Shown here: piece by piece, positions 39,241 to 50,354 of the stretch | How the letters are laid out: each line of letters opens with the position of its first letter | Numbering within the stretch: the first letter of the stretch is position 1 | Origin: Lineus longissimus | Taxonomy: Eukaryota > Nemertea > Pilidiophora > Heteronemertea > Lineidae | Reading direction: 5' to 3' | Assembly (NCBI RefSeq): GCF_910592395.1 | Contig: NC_088319.1 | Coordinates: 14,384,001 to 14,448,000, forward strand | DNA length: 64,000 bases | Notes under the pieces: model-generated | Database searches by the model: none | Told to the model about the DNA's origin: nothing | What the model saw: the letters and a program-made list of their open reading frames with translations, nothing else | Position numbers and translations under genes: made by a program

Positions 39241-41107
39241 ATGTCCGACTTGACAATTGCCGTCTGTTGTTCGAGCAACATGAATCGCAGTATGGAAGCC
39301 CATCAGTTCCTCAGGTACACAGTGCTTCGTTGTATGTAATGTATGTCGTGTAGTAATGTGCATAGTACTGTACTAGGTGCCACTCGTGTAGTGTTCCTTC
39401 AACTACCTCCATGCTTCAACCACTCTCATTATATAAATGTTGGCAGTGGTGGTTCAGCGGTGAACTGTTGTTATGAGTGTCCAGACAGACATATTGTTAT
39501 AATGCAATTTGCATGATACATCCCCTGCTTGCTCTCTGCCTCTGTCCTACTCAGTTACTCACTCTGACTCTGTCTTGTCTGGCACCTGAGCCACCTGACA
39601 TGTCTGATACTGATGGATTCTGAAATTTGATTGTGAAACTGATGTCAGTTGGAGAGCTGAATACTCTTACTGACCCTATATGCTGACCTCGGGCCTAACT
39701 ATTTGCAAGAATCTGAGTATTGTGAGTAAGTGACTGATAGGAACAAGGGCGGGAGTTTGTGGCTCTCCCCCCTCCCGACCTTCCGTGTTCTCCCTTTATA
39801 AAACAACTCTTCTTCTTTTCAGCAAACGAGGGTTTAATGTGAAGTCGTATGGGTCAGGCAACCAGGTCAAGCTGCCCGGACAGGCACCTGACAAGCCAAA
39901 CATCTATGACTTCAACACCACATATGAGGAAATGTACAGGGACCTTTTGAGGAAGGACTCAAATTTGTATCTTTTTAACCAGAGAATTTGGCAAAGATTG
40001 TATTAGAAGATTATTGAAAAACATGACTGTCACTGACTATACAGTCTATTCATGGAGAAAGTAAGAGGCGAAAATAATCATCTGTGGAATGATTCCTCAT
40101 CCTAGTGATGTTTGTTCAGGAATCCCATAAATATACTGCCACTGATGCAGAATTCAAAGGGACAGGATGATACCTATTGTGACCCTCAAAAAACTATTTA
40201 AAAAACTGGTCTTTAAACCTTATAAAATCTTCATTCGAATTTGACCTGCTCCAATCTCTCAAATTCCTTGACCAACATCAGCTATACACAAAATGGTTTA
40301 CTCCACATGTTAGATAGAAATCTCCGCATCAAAGAAAAGCCGCAGAGGTTCCAGGGATGTAATGACAAGTTCGACATCGTGATCACATGCGAGGAGAGAG
40401 TATTTGATCAAGTTGTAGAAGGTTAGTGAATCATTTTCATTGCATCGACTTGCCAAGTGCAAGTCTTGTCCATTTCTTTAGCTTTTGATGGGACCTCTCT
40501 TTTTCGAGGAAGTATCATCATACATTCATCACCTGAATGAGATGTCTACAACTCGGCATCATTTTAATTTAAGAAAAGTCTCAATTTACTGTTTTTAGAC
40601 ACAGTTGCAGACGTGAACACGTCAATGAAATATTTGTCTAAACTTGAAGTTAACCGGACAATTTGCCAGAGTGACGGCAATTTTGCTCATGACTAACCAG
40701 CTCTGATATTTTCTTGGTCAGATTTGGAGAGTCGAAGCAAGGATGGCACAGCTTCACATGTCCTGAACATAAACATTCTTGACAACCAAGAGGAGGCGAC
40801 GTTGGGTGCTATAGATATCTGCCAATTATGTACAAGGGTGAGTAATTGTTCTCAAAATATCTTTTAGTACGATTTAACCAATCTTATTGGAGCTACAGCC
40901 ATAACGTAATTTTCACAGTCATTCCCTGCAACATTTGACCTTTGAGGAATTTTTACCTGCATGCATCAAGACAATAATGTTTCTTTCTTTATATTTCAGT
41001 TACAAGATGCTGATGATTTAGACGATGAAATTGATGAGATTATCCATGAGTTTGAGTTAGAATCAAAACGAGAAATACTACACACGATATATTTTTATTC
41101 GGACTGA
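39241..41107 (+). CDS. SSU72: RNA polymerase II CTD phosphatase SSU72
   Basis: Ser5-P/Ser7-P phosphatase of the RNA polymerase II C-terminal domain, part of the cleavage and polyadenylation machinery. Five exons: 39241-39314, 39823-39966, 40282-40421, 40722-40837, 41000-41107, giving 193 aa; human is 194. It starts MSDLTIAVCCSSNMNRSME. The catalytic loop CX5R is Cys10-SSNMN-Arg16, and the general acid is probably Asp140 in LDNQEEATLG. Family phrases continue: KRGFNVKSYGSG, VKLPGQAPDKPNIYDF, NGLLHMLDRN, TCEERVFDQVVE, and the end HTIYFYSD. The first exon was found from the active-site motif and its split Ser codon (AG|C). All catalytic residues are intact. CSTF1, which acts in the same process, lies about 10 kb upstream on the same strand. 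Confidence 0.96.
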
Positions 41108-41667
41108 TCAGTAAAAAGTCAGTGACAATTTAGTTTGCCCTTGTACGAGCCATTCATGCTGGTTTGAAGATACATGTATAGGGTGGTTTAGCCAGACCCT
41201 GTGCTACGAGTCGCCACTGATTGGCAGGTACTGCATAATCATTCATCTTTGACAGGTTTCTGCTCAACTATGATTGAATGATTAATCTACTGGGACCCAT
41301 TGCCAGGGTATGGATGTGCCAAACTTCTCTTGGAAAAAAGATGTGGTGTTGCCACACAAAAATCCGATTGTTCCAGGACCTTTGCAATCAAGAGTTTTTG
41401 GTGGATCATGATGAAATGTATGTGAAAATGATGTATTTGGTGCATGTATAATCAATGTGATGTGTAGAATGTAAATATGAGAATATTTGTCTCCAAGTGG
41501 AAGTAAACATTTTATATACAATACAAGAATTATGAGTCAGTTATTCATTCTTTGGGGTGTGAAAGAAGTTGTGGTGTGTTACGGATGTCCTTGTCACAAT
41601 CAGCTTTCAGGCAGGTACCACAGTTTTGCAATTTTTCAATTTTCCTGTCTGAAGCGCTATCTGGGGG

Positions 41668-41752
41668 TCGGTACAACCATTGGTTTTCAATATACATCGC
41701 CTCTCTTATTTTAATGACGAAGGAACGAAGAAAAAAAGTCTCTGGATGTGTT
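41668..41752 (+). repeat. Family-2 short interspersed repeat, copy 2
   Basis: It carries ggtacaaccattggttttca, atatacatcgcctctcttat and gacgaaggaacgaagaaaaa, then agtctctggatg. It is collinear with the copies at 38.5 and 60.6 kb. Confidence 0.7.
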
Positions 41753-41782
41753 TGGAGATGTCACCGACCCAGTGGACCGGCC

Positions 41783-42081
41783 GCGAGTTTTTTTTACACT
41801 TGTACAGGTAGGTTCGTACCATTGTGTACATTGACAGCCAGAAATTTATTATTAAAATAATTAAGTAAATGAAAAAAAAGCAATAAAAACAAAAAGTCCA
41901 TCATTTTTTGGGTCCTTCCGAGATTCGAACTCGAACCATTTGTCAATGTGCATCGCTGATCTTGTTTACTGACTAACAACACGTGCGTTTCTTACTTGAT
42001 GACGTCAGGCGAAGTTACTGAGCTCTGATTGGCTGTCAATGTACACAATGGTACGAACGTACCTGTAAAAAAAAAACTCGC
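41783..42081. mobile_element. 299-bp MITE-like inverted-repeat element with 9-bp target duplication
   Basis: The element begins GCGAGTTTTTTTTACA and ends with the reverse complement TGTAAAAAAAAAACTCGC. The inverted arms extend about 55-60 bp inward: the left arm has ggttcgtaccattgtgtaca to 41840, and the right arm mirrors it from 42031. A 4-5 bp indel lies in the left arm. It is flanked on both sides by GGACCGGCC (41774-41782 and 42082-42090), a 9-bp direct repeat. The flanks form one interrupted copy of family 1. No coding capacity, so it is non-autonomous. A 9-bp duplication with long arms fits Mutator-like or foldback elements; if only 8 bp are real, hAT is possible. Confidence 0.8.
41915..41985 (-). 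other. tRNA-like 3' half inside the MITE
   Basis: On the minus strand the sequence gttcgagttcgaatctcgg has a perfect T-arm (CGAG-TTCGAAT-CTCG) of pol III B-box type, preceded by a loose A-box region. The acceptor stem does not close. It is a tRNA relic or SINE fragment, not a working tRNA. Confidence 0.4.
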
Positions 42082-42886
42082 GGACCGGCCTCCTTGCGCC
42101 CGAGGAAAAAATGATCGGGATGACGAAATCACGGGGACGAAATCCCGGGGACGAAATGAACTGCATAGTAATTTGATCCTGATTTAAGGAGCGAGGCCGG
42201 TCCACTGCGTCCGGAGTGCAGTAAAGAAGATGCTACCACCCCTCCTCTCCAACACTCGTGAATATTGTACATTGTATTATTATTCAGGTGTTCGGTGTCG
42301 TCTCACTGAACGGCAATATTCGGCCCACAAATCGAAATACTGTCGGGTGGGCTTGAGTTAGACTAGTTTCTGTTCTGAAGGGATGATGACTATGATGTTT
42401 TCCGAAAGACAAGAGCCGGAAGGGTGTAGAATCTGTGTGCGTTGTTTGATATGAGTCAGTGTTTCTTTACAATAGATCAGACCTCGAATGGCTGTAGTGG
42501 GGAAACACTGGATGTAGGAATTCCAACCCAATTCTAAAGAACTCGAAAGAATAGATCGAGCACGTGCTCTCCTGTAGCCATGACAACAATATTCAAATGC
42601 AAATAATTATGGTGGGATGTGCAATTGCCTTTCCAGAGGAAACTGTTCATCGATTTTCAGCCAGTTGCGCGCTCTTCTCACACTGCATATTGAGCGTGTT
42701 TCCTTTATACTTCTGCTAATCGTGGAATGTGAATAAAACTATAGGCTGGTTAGGCCTGCTCTAAGATATTGATGACGTTGCAATATATGAGCATGAAGAG
42801 TCACCTTGCGAAATTAATGACGTCATCGTGTGTTGCATTCCTTCTTGGATGTTGACAAGCATCCATCAAAATATAACGCAAAAACC

Positions 42887-42923
42887 ATGACAGACGAAGA
42901 TTTAAAGGAGCAAAAAGAACAAG
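42887..42923 (+). CDS. SLC17 alternative first exon A
   Basis: Encodes [12 protein letters not shown] and ends CAAG|GTAGGT in phase 1. The start context aaaaccATGa has A at -3. It is the most distal of the three candidate first exons and gives a short acidic cytosolic N-terminus. Confidence 0.6.
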
Positions 42924-45900
42924 GTAGGTCGATTTTATCATTGCCACTCGTCTGCCAATGAAAAGAAATGTCTGAGTTGTCTTGAATGAAATTTTATGAT
43001 GTTCACGTGAGGCGACGCTTGCCCTTTCCTCAAGGGCACATGGCGTCGTCTGTCAAACAACCGGTCCCACAGCGACAGTTCAATTTTCCCGCCGAGAGAC
43101 TAGATTTTCGGCTGGGTCATTGTCCCGGTTCGTTTTGTGATTAAATGTCATTAAAATTATCTGGGGACTTTTCCACGTGATAGTATGCCATTATCAATGA
43201 AACCAGACCGCCCATGATGAACGACTGGTTGACCTCAAGCTCAATGTCACTGATTAGTATAGCCTGCTTTGTGAAATACAAATTGAAGGATGGGGTGCGA
43301 AATAGCCCGTGGACTGAAAATCTCTGAATTGATGAATTCAGGTCCTTCCCGGCAACCAAGACCTTATGTATTGTAAAACGACCCTCCCTTCAGCAAAAGG
43401 ATCCCATTCAAACCGACACTGAAACAACATAGTTCGGGCAACCTGCTTTATATATATAGGCTATAGATGTGAATTGCAGCTGATGATATGGCGAAGTAGA
43501 CTTTGACTTGACACTTAGGTTCAGAGCAAATACCATGCCTAATGGTAGGCCTACTCACTATACTAGTATATTTAGTAGGCATAGGTTTTACCGGCGTATA
43601 GTGTTGTTTGTTTACAACTGCAGATGACAGGCTACCCGCGGGGAATATGCGCATTTTTCACCGAGAAAATCAATACAGTGCAGTCAGCTATTTTTAGCTT
43701 TCCACTTGGCTGATTGATTTCATTTTGCTTTATATATAGCCTATATATTCCAATGTTTGTGCATTCGAACTTCGTTGCTCGTAAGGATTGCAAAACCTGC
43801 CTAATATCAAAATACACAGGGGGAGGTGGATAGGGGGGAGGGGGGGGCTTCTCAAATTCAATTGTTGTGTCCAACCATTACCTACTGCCCCACTATATTA
43901 CTCATTGCCTTCGCTGTTGCCCCGACCCGACCACAAGAAACAGGCCAAACATCGCACCTACTCTAACCGATGAAACTTTTTTTAACTTTATGTATTGAAA
44001 AAGCTGTTGTTTTTCCAGAATATTGATAGTCGACGTGTTATATTCTCATGCCAATTCCGCCGTCCTCAGCTGAGGTCAAGTCATAATTGGTATGGCCGGC
44101 AGTTTGCGCTGGTAACATTGACTCACATATGTCTTGCTGCACCTCGGGACGAGCTTTCTTTTACTGGTAGTTTCCTGCAGGCTGCCAGGAATCACGTGGG
44201 CTGTTAACGGTTACTGATAAAATTGCTCCACAGCCGAAGGAGTGTTGTCCCTTTCATCTCCAAAGCTAACTGATATTCAGAGGATTGGGACCATGGATTG
44301 TTGCAAACCCTCGAAAAAATTTGAGGTGAACGAAGCAAAAGATGGTATGTGTTCGCCGTCCTCTCTGCATGCAGACGTGTGGAAGCATGCCGCTTGTAAA
44401 GGTCTCTACGTCCATTCGTCCTGGCAATGTCAGATTTAATTGGCAGGTCGCTGGATGTATACTTCCGGAGAGCATTCACTAACGAGGCGAGATATATACC
44501 AGCCTGATGTTTGACACGGAAGCTCAATGGCCTCGTTTTCGGTTGCACTTGGAAGGCATGCGCTTTTGCATTATCTCTTAGATAAGCCAAACCCAGTAAA
44601 AGAGCAGGCTGCCAACAATTTCACGATAAGAAAATAGCCTATCGATATTGAAAACAAACATGCATCGCGTTCTTTATTACCAAAACAATGATAAAAAATG
44701 ACAAATTTGTCAAGCATTGTTGAGGACTGAATCACACTTCGCCCGAACTGCTTCGAAAAGACGACTTGAGGTATTTCGGCGTTGACCCAAATTCAGTCAA
44801 TCAAAATAAAACTAGAAAAATATGTAGATTGTCACATGAATAATCTCTGCATTATACTTTCATTTCAAAGCAGTGTCATATACGTATATTGATATTTACA
44901 TACCTTGAAGACGACGATCACGCTCGTTCTTGTTGGTCGAATTTTCAAGGAGACATCACCTCCAAAAACTACTCATACCAAAATATAATGTGAAGGATAC
45001 ATACGTTGATATTTTATTATCAAAGCTGTATGCAAGCGTCTTGTGGAGCAAATTTGTTAATTAAAACTGTGATATTTTGTCGGCATCATGGGTAGGCCAG
45101 GGGATTGTTGCGAAAGAGTCAGGGACACTTTGTGCGGTAGGAGGTATACCGTGGCTTTGGAACGGGATGTTTATAAGGAAGGCATGAAAGGTATGTTGCA
45201 TGTAAACTCAATCGCGTAGTTTATAAGCAATCGGTTTAAGTGGAATACTAATATATCGCAGGTCAACTTTCATTTTCAGATTCAGGGCGATCAAATTAAG
45301 TTTGGTCGGTAAATGATCTTCAGTGGGAAATCCCATGCTTTCTCACTAAGGAGATGCGGTGGCGTGCCGCTAGTTCACAAACCAAAGCATCGTGGGTTCG
45401 AATCCCGATGTAACGTTTTTTAAAATGTCTCTGTACCTCTCAGTTGTTCCAGACAGTATAGACAGCGAGAGAGACGAAGACTTCAATCGACAAGGTCAAA
45501 TGTCTTCAGCATCACTACCTTGTCGGTGCACTGCTGCAGCTTCAATAATTTTCTAACTACTGCCATGAAACTGTGCCCAATGCTACACATCAAAGTACCT
45601 TAGGTGTGTTCCTTGTGGCGTGTGGTTTTAAATGTTTAGAAAGCAACTCTAACTGGATTCATCCTCGTCTCGTTTCAGTACCAACATGGTGCTCCTGTCG
45701 GTTCATGATGGCCTATGTTGGCTTCTTCGGCTTCCTGTTCCTCTACGCCCTGAGGTTCGATCTCTCCGTGGCCATCGTGTGCATGGTGCGGTCGCCAGTG
45801 GTCAATGAGACTGAAGGGACCAGTATGGTATCTTTCCTCATGAATTCAACTGACACCCCAGTGTCGAATGAACCTGTATGTGAGGTGGAGGCGAAAGATA

Positions 45901-48900
45901 CAGGGAATGGTACTGCCAAACAGGTTCGATATATATTGGCCGTTTTTTGCTAGCCTTGTCTTGAAAGACGTTTTATGTGCACCGCGATGACATCCCCACC
46001 TCGCGCAACATCATGTCCCTGCATAAACCTTGGTGATGATGAAGCTTTTGGACAGCACCGTATGAACAGTTAATGTGACAACGTTTTCCTATCATCCTGT
46101 TGTTGTTGTTGAAAGAGATTTATGGAACAAATGAGGCAAAGTTGGTGTGTGATTTTGATATGGCTTACAATTCTTCATTCGCCCCCATCTTGTAGTTCGT
46201 GAGCGATGCGGTGGTATGCATGTTTGACGTTTTTTTACGGAACAGTAGAGAGGCTTAGACTCGGAAACGTAAACGCAATAAATGACAACAGCGCTTATTG
46301 CCGCCGACACCAGGGGCGACTCGGGCGTTAATTTCACCATTTTAGTATTCTACGCCTTTTCCCGCAGATGGGTGATTTCGAATGGACAAGACCCCAGGTT
46401 GGCTACGCCCTTGGATCCTTCTTCTGGGGTTACATTCTCACCCAGGTTCCTGGTGGATGGATTGCAGGATACTTCGGAGGCAAACGTGTCTTTGGGATTG
46501 GTATGCTGATAACAGCCATTGCAACGATGATTCTGCCAAGTGTTGCGAAGACGACGTACGGTTTTCAGTTGACGCTCTTCATGAGAATTATCATGGGGAT
46601 GGGAACAGTGAGTAAACGTGTTTGTTTGTTTTGTATCGTCAGAAGAGGAGTGGCGCTGGATGATACACAAGCCGTCATCCCTCCAACATTTCGAGCAAAA
46701 TATGTCGTCCTCCCTTTGTAAACATGAAAGGGGACAGTAAAGTCTGTGTATGTCTGATTGTTCGAAATTACCTTGGCCAGAATACGGTATCGCACTATGA
46801 TAGTCATTCCTTTATACCCCTTGCTAAATTTTAAAGAGTTTCCCAATTTACCGAACGAGAAACGAGAAGAGAACATGTATGGAAAAGGTGGAGACACGTA
46901 ATTCAAAATTAGCTCTTAAAACCCCATAAATGTGGAGATTATAAGATTATTAACAGATTCCAGACCAGCTTCATAATGTTTTCTCATTCTTGCAGGGCGT
47001 CGCATTCCCGTCGATGCATAATCTCTGGTCCAAGTGGGCACCGCCACTTGAGCGGACCAAACTCATTGCTTTTACCTATGCCGGTAAGTTGACAGTGATC
47101 TCTGCTTTGAGAACGGGATAAAGATGGTGGGGGGGGGGGGGGGGGGGAGTGCATCATGCCCTTAGAGGAAGTGTCTCGACATAATACCTGTCTTTACACA
47201 AAACCAGGTGGTGTAGAAGTAGAAAATGTCGCCCTGGAAAAACTGTCCGGCCCTATTGTATTCAGAATGACGTCGTCCTAGAAATAAGTTTATATTTGCC
47301 TCCGCTGCCTCTTACATAGTACAATTTAGTCAGCACTTCTAATATATCGTTTTTTCTGCCTTATTTCAGGGACAATGATTGGCAATATCACTGCCTTCTT
47401 CTTGTCTGGTATACTCTGTGAATATGCTGGATGGCCGTCGATATTCTACCTCTTTGGTAAGTATTCCTCAAACGATGATGGCGAGATCGTGAGCCGATTG
47501 GGCTATTTCATTGTACTTTGCCCTGATCACCTGTTGATCGACTTGCGATTTTGGCAAAATGCAATGAATTACGCATGGGGGATATGTCTTGATCGGCTGT
47601 GATCGACTGGTAAATCGAAAAATGTTTACCTGGACATGGTATATCGACGAGTGTCACTTTTTTCTAGGTGGCGGCACCTTTGTCTGGCTTGTGTTCTGGT
47701 GGTTCCTTGTGTTTGACAGCCCGAATGAACATCCCAGGATATCAGCCCTTGAGAAGGACTTTGTAACGAAGGCCATTGGAAAGTCAGTGCAAAAGAAGGT
47801 ATAACGAAATTACCATCGTTAATTTATTTTGCTTTCCTTGGGGGATTAGCGAATGCTACAGTTTAAAAACACAATCTTAGAGATGATGCCTGTTGTTGGC
47901 ATCCCTCTTTAGACTGATAAATATGGCGTTATTTGATCATAGATTAAGGAAATATAAGTACGGCTGGAAGTAATTTTCCGTTTTATCAAGTTCCGTAATT
48001 TAAAAGTGGCTAGCTAAGATAGTCCCCCTTCAAGAGTAGCTGTTGTTATGCGAGCAAGAGCTGCACTGCTCTAAGCAGTATCTCCCCTTCTTCTATGCTC
48101 ATCATTGCCTTCATTTTCTTGCAGACTTTGAAAATCCCATGGAAAAAGATCTTGACGTCCCTCCCCATCTGGTCTATCGTTGTGGCCCACGTTTGTAATA
48201 ACTGGGGTAACTACACCCTGATGACGTGTCTACCGTCCTACATGAAGGATGTCCTCAAGTTCGACATGAAATCAGTAAGTTTGCACCATTGCCTATTAGC
48301 ATCAGCTTGTGCAAAGGTGGCATCGGTATACCGGTACAGGTATGGTATTGACAACGTTCTGCTCGGCATTGGTTGATCGATATGTGTAGTTCATTAGATG
48401 TTACTCCGTGGACTTCAAAATAATCGAGTAATACAGAACTGTATTCTTGGTTTAATAATTCCATGGATACAAGGAAAGAGTTGTGCTTGAACAACGCCCC
48501 TGCTTTGGGAGGCTGAACAATGTATCAACTTCGCTATCAACCTCCCATAAATGTAACTTTATGATAATCCCGATCCATCCATCTAGCCCGAAGGACCTTT
48601 GACAATTTTATCTGGCAAAGTTAAAATAATTTTTCTTTTTTTAGAACGGTCTCTTCTCTGCTCTGCCGTACATGGGCATGTTTGTTACAGCGATTGGTGG
48701 CAGTGCTCTCGTAGACTACATAAGAACGAAAGGCGCTAGTACTACCATAGTGAGGAAAGTCGTGCAGGGAATCGGTAAGAACCTATCACTTTGTAAATAT
48801 CGGCAGGTTTGCCGATTATGAAATACCAGTAAGTCGACGAAATAATTGGATTTTACTGCTGATGAGAGAAAGAAATGGCTTATCGACCGGAGTTTGTCGA

Positions 48901-50354
48901 GGTGTCGGACGCCTTGTTGAAGAGCTTGTCTCCGTGGTTTAGCTAGCCTCCTTTTATAAAATCTCAAGTCTATAATTTGGTATTGTTGTGCATTTAAAAA
49001 ATCCCAACTTGAGGAAATATCTGACAATTATCGTCACGTCTTTAAATATACATTGCAGTTTCGATACCGAGACAACAGCGATGCAATCGAGACGGCTGGA
49101 AATGTCATTATTGGCGCATATTCTATCCTACTCGTTCAGCCCGACAACCTCCAAAGTTAATTCATTCAGCTTAATTTTAAACTGTTGCAAATTTTTCGAC
49201 AGCTTTCGGATTTCCATGCGTCTTTCTCATTGGCCTTGGATTCCTGGATTGTACCCAGAAATACCTGGCGGTGGGCCTCGTGGTCATTGCTGTCACGTTC
49301 AATGCCATGTGCCGGTCTGGCTACATCGTCAACCATGTTGATATTGCACCCAGGTAAGCCGTATTTATCGTGCGGTAAGCCGTATTTATCATTCGAAAGC
49401 ACGCCGTCATTTTTTGGCTTTGAACATTTTTCAGAATTTTGAATTTGTGAAAAAATTCAACTCTGAATGATGAAAAAATTTCTAAGTCCAAATATTTGTT
49501 TCACAATTAATAGGTATGCTGGTATCCTGTTTGGGTTTACAAACACCTTCGCGACAGTCCCGGGAATGGTGGCACCTCTTGCTGTCGGGCAAATCACTGT
49601 CAACGTAAGTTAAGTCTTCAAGTCGCATGAGAGTCAGGATGGGGGCGGGGTTTTATGGTAGAAATCATGATGGCGAACTTATTCAGGAAGGTCAACAGAA
49701 TGACAACACGCAGGTTTTCGGAATCCGTACAAACGACGGAGGAATGTGATGTCATCAAGCCATCATCTTGAGATCAGGCTTTTTTTACTCCTTCGTCATA
49801 TAAATATCGAGAGGGCGAGTATATTGAAAACCACTGGGCTGCTGCCAGGATGTCAAGCTATGGTACATGGTTCATTCACTAATAGTTATTCATCCATTCG
49901 CAACAATCGTAAATCCATTTAATTTTAGGAGGAGTCGGGAACGATTTAATAACATTAATGTTTCATTCTTCGTACTCCGTCGTTTGGAGGTCTTTGTAAG
50001 GCTTGCAAAACATGGCAAATGTCTAAAAAGACTGATAGTAACACTCCTGGCATCAAGAAATGTTCTTGTGCTGTTAAAAAACGTTGCATATTTTGATTTC
50101 ATTTTCAGAAAACCCGCGAAGAGTGGCAGATCGTTTTCTACATCTGCGCAGGTTTCTATGGTGTTGGTGCCATCTTCTATTCCCTATTTGGCACTGGCGT
50201 GGAGCAGTCGTGGGCCACGAGCGACGAGGACAAGAAGGCCGACCTCGAGGGGGCTGATGATAACGAAGCGGATGATGGCCAAGTCACCGTACCCCTTAAC
50301 GCTGTCGGCAGTGCTGATAAGACAGCTAATGGTGAAACAGACACAAAGGTTTAA
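42887..50354 (+). CDS. SLC17 family anion transporter (sialin-like), with three alternative first exons
   Basis: Major-facilitator transporter related to sialin and vesicular glutamate transporters; 12 membrane helices are expected. Common exons: 45679-45923, 46368-46607, 46996-47083, 47370-47456, 47668-47798, 48125-48274, 48645-48774, 49203-49353, 49514-49604, 50109-50354. Family marks are [19 protein letters not shown] (helix 1 with the conserved Arg), [40 protein letters not shown] (conserved His), [20 protein letters not shown] and [12 protein letters not shown]. The helix 1-2 loop has several NxS/T glycosylation sites. Each of three upstream starts (42887, 44293, 45088) ends in phase 1 and joins GTA-CCA at 45679, giving 531, 536 or 553 aa. 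The protein ends DTKV, a class I PDZ-ligand type tail. Substrate (sialate, glutamate, urate or phosphate) cannot be decided from sequence. Confidence 0.9.
44293..44344 (+). CDS. SLC17 alternative first exon B
   Basis: Encodes [17 protein letters not shown] and ends GATG|GTATGT in phase 1. The start context ggaccATGg is near-optimal. It has an adjacent Cys pair near the N-terminus, as does exon C. Confidence 0.6.
45088..45190 (+). CDS. SLC17 alternative first exon C
   Basis: Encodes 34 residues starting [20 protein letters not shown] and ending EGMK, then G|GTATGT in phase 1. The start context catcATGg is good. It is the most proximal candidate and gives a basic N-terminus. Confidence 0.6.
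45361..45420 (+). other. tRNA-like fragment in SLC17 5' intron
   Basis: ggtggcgtgccgctagttca leads to cgtgggttcgaatcccgatg, a B-box/T-arm-like sequence followed by a T run. Stems are imperfect, so it is a tRNA-derived SINE head or relic rather than a functional tRNA. Confidence 0.35.
47128..47147 (+). repeat. Poly-G run in SLC17 intron
   Basis: About twenty consecutive G bases, among the longest of several G/C homopolymers in the window. Length may be unreliable in assembly. Confidence 0.7.
49761..49852 (-). repeat. Family-2 short interspersed repeat, inverted copy
   Basis: Read on the minus strand it gives catcctggcagcagcccagt, ggttttcaatatactcgccc, tctcgatatttatatgacga, aggagtaaaaaaagcctgat and ctcaagatgatg. 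It lies in the last SLC17 intron. Ends are a rough inverted repeat (catcctg / cagatgatg-like). Confidence 0.7.

Larger units (their letters stand above)
41760..42215. repeat. Family-1 repeats: one copy split by the MITE, one inverted copy
   Basis: Plus orientation: cccagtggaccggcc (41768-41782) resumes after the inserted element as ggaccggcctccttgcgccc and continues to gatcgggatgacgaaat. A second copy in reverse orientation reads gaggccggtccactgcgtcc at ~42191. Local triplication of acgaaatc..cggggacgaaat lies between them (42123-42160). Confidence 0.7.

Noticed and set aside
44204-44590. 128-codon minus-strand open frame
   Set aside because: It is antisense to SLC17 first exon B and intron, with no similarity or splice support.
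45361-45420. Functional tRNA gene
   Set aside because: The T-arm is recognisable but stems are mismatched and the acceptor stem does not close.
45455-45496. Possible 42-nt cassette exon in the SLC17 5' intron
   Set aside because: Acceptor and phase would fit (phase 1 to 1), but the donor GTCAAA is poor and there is no other support.
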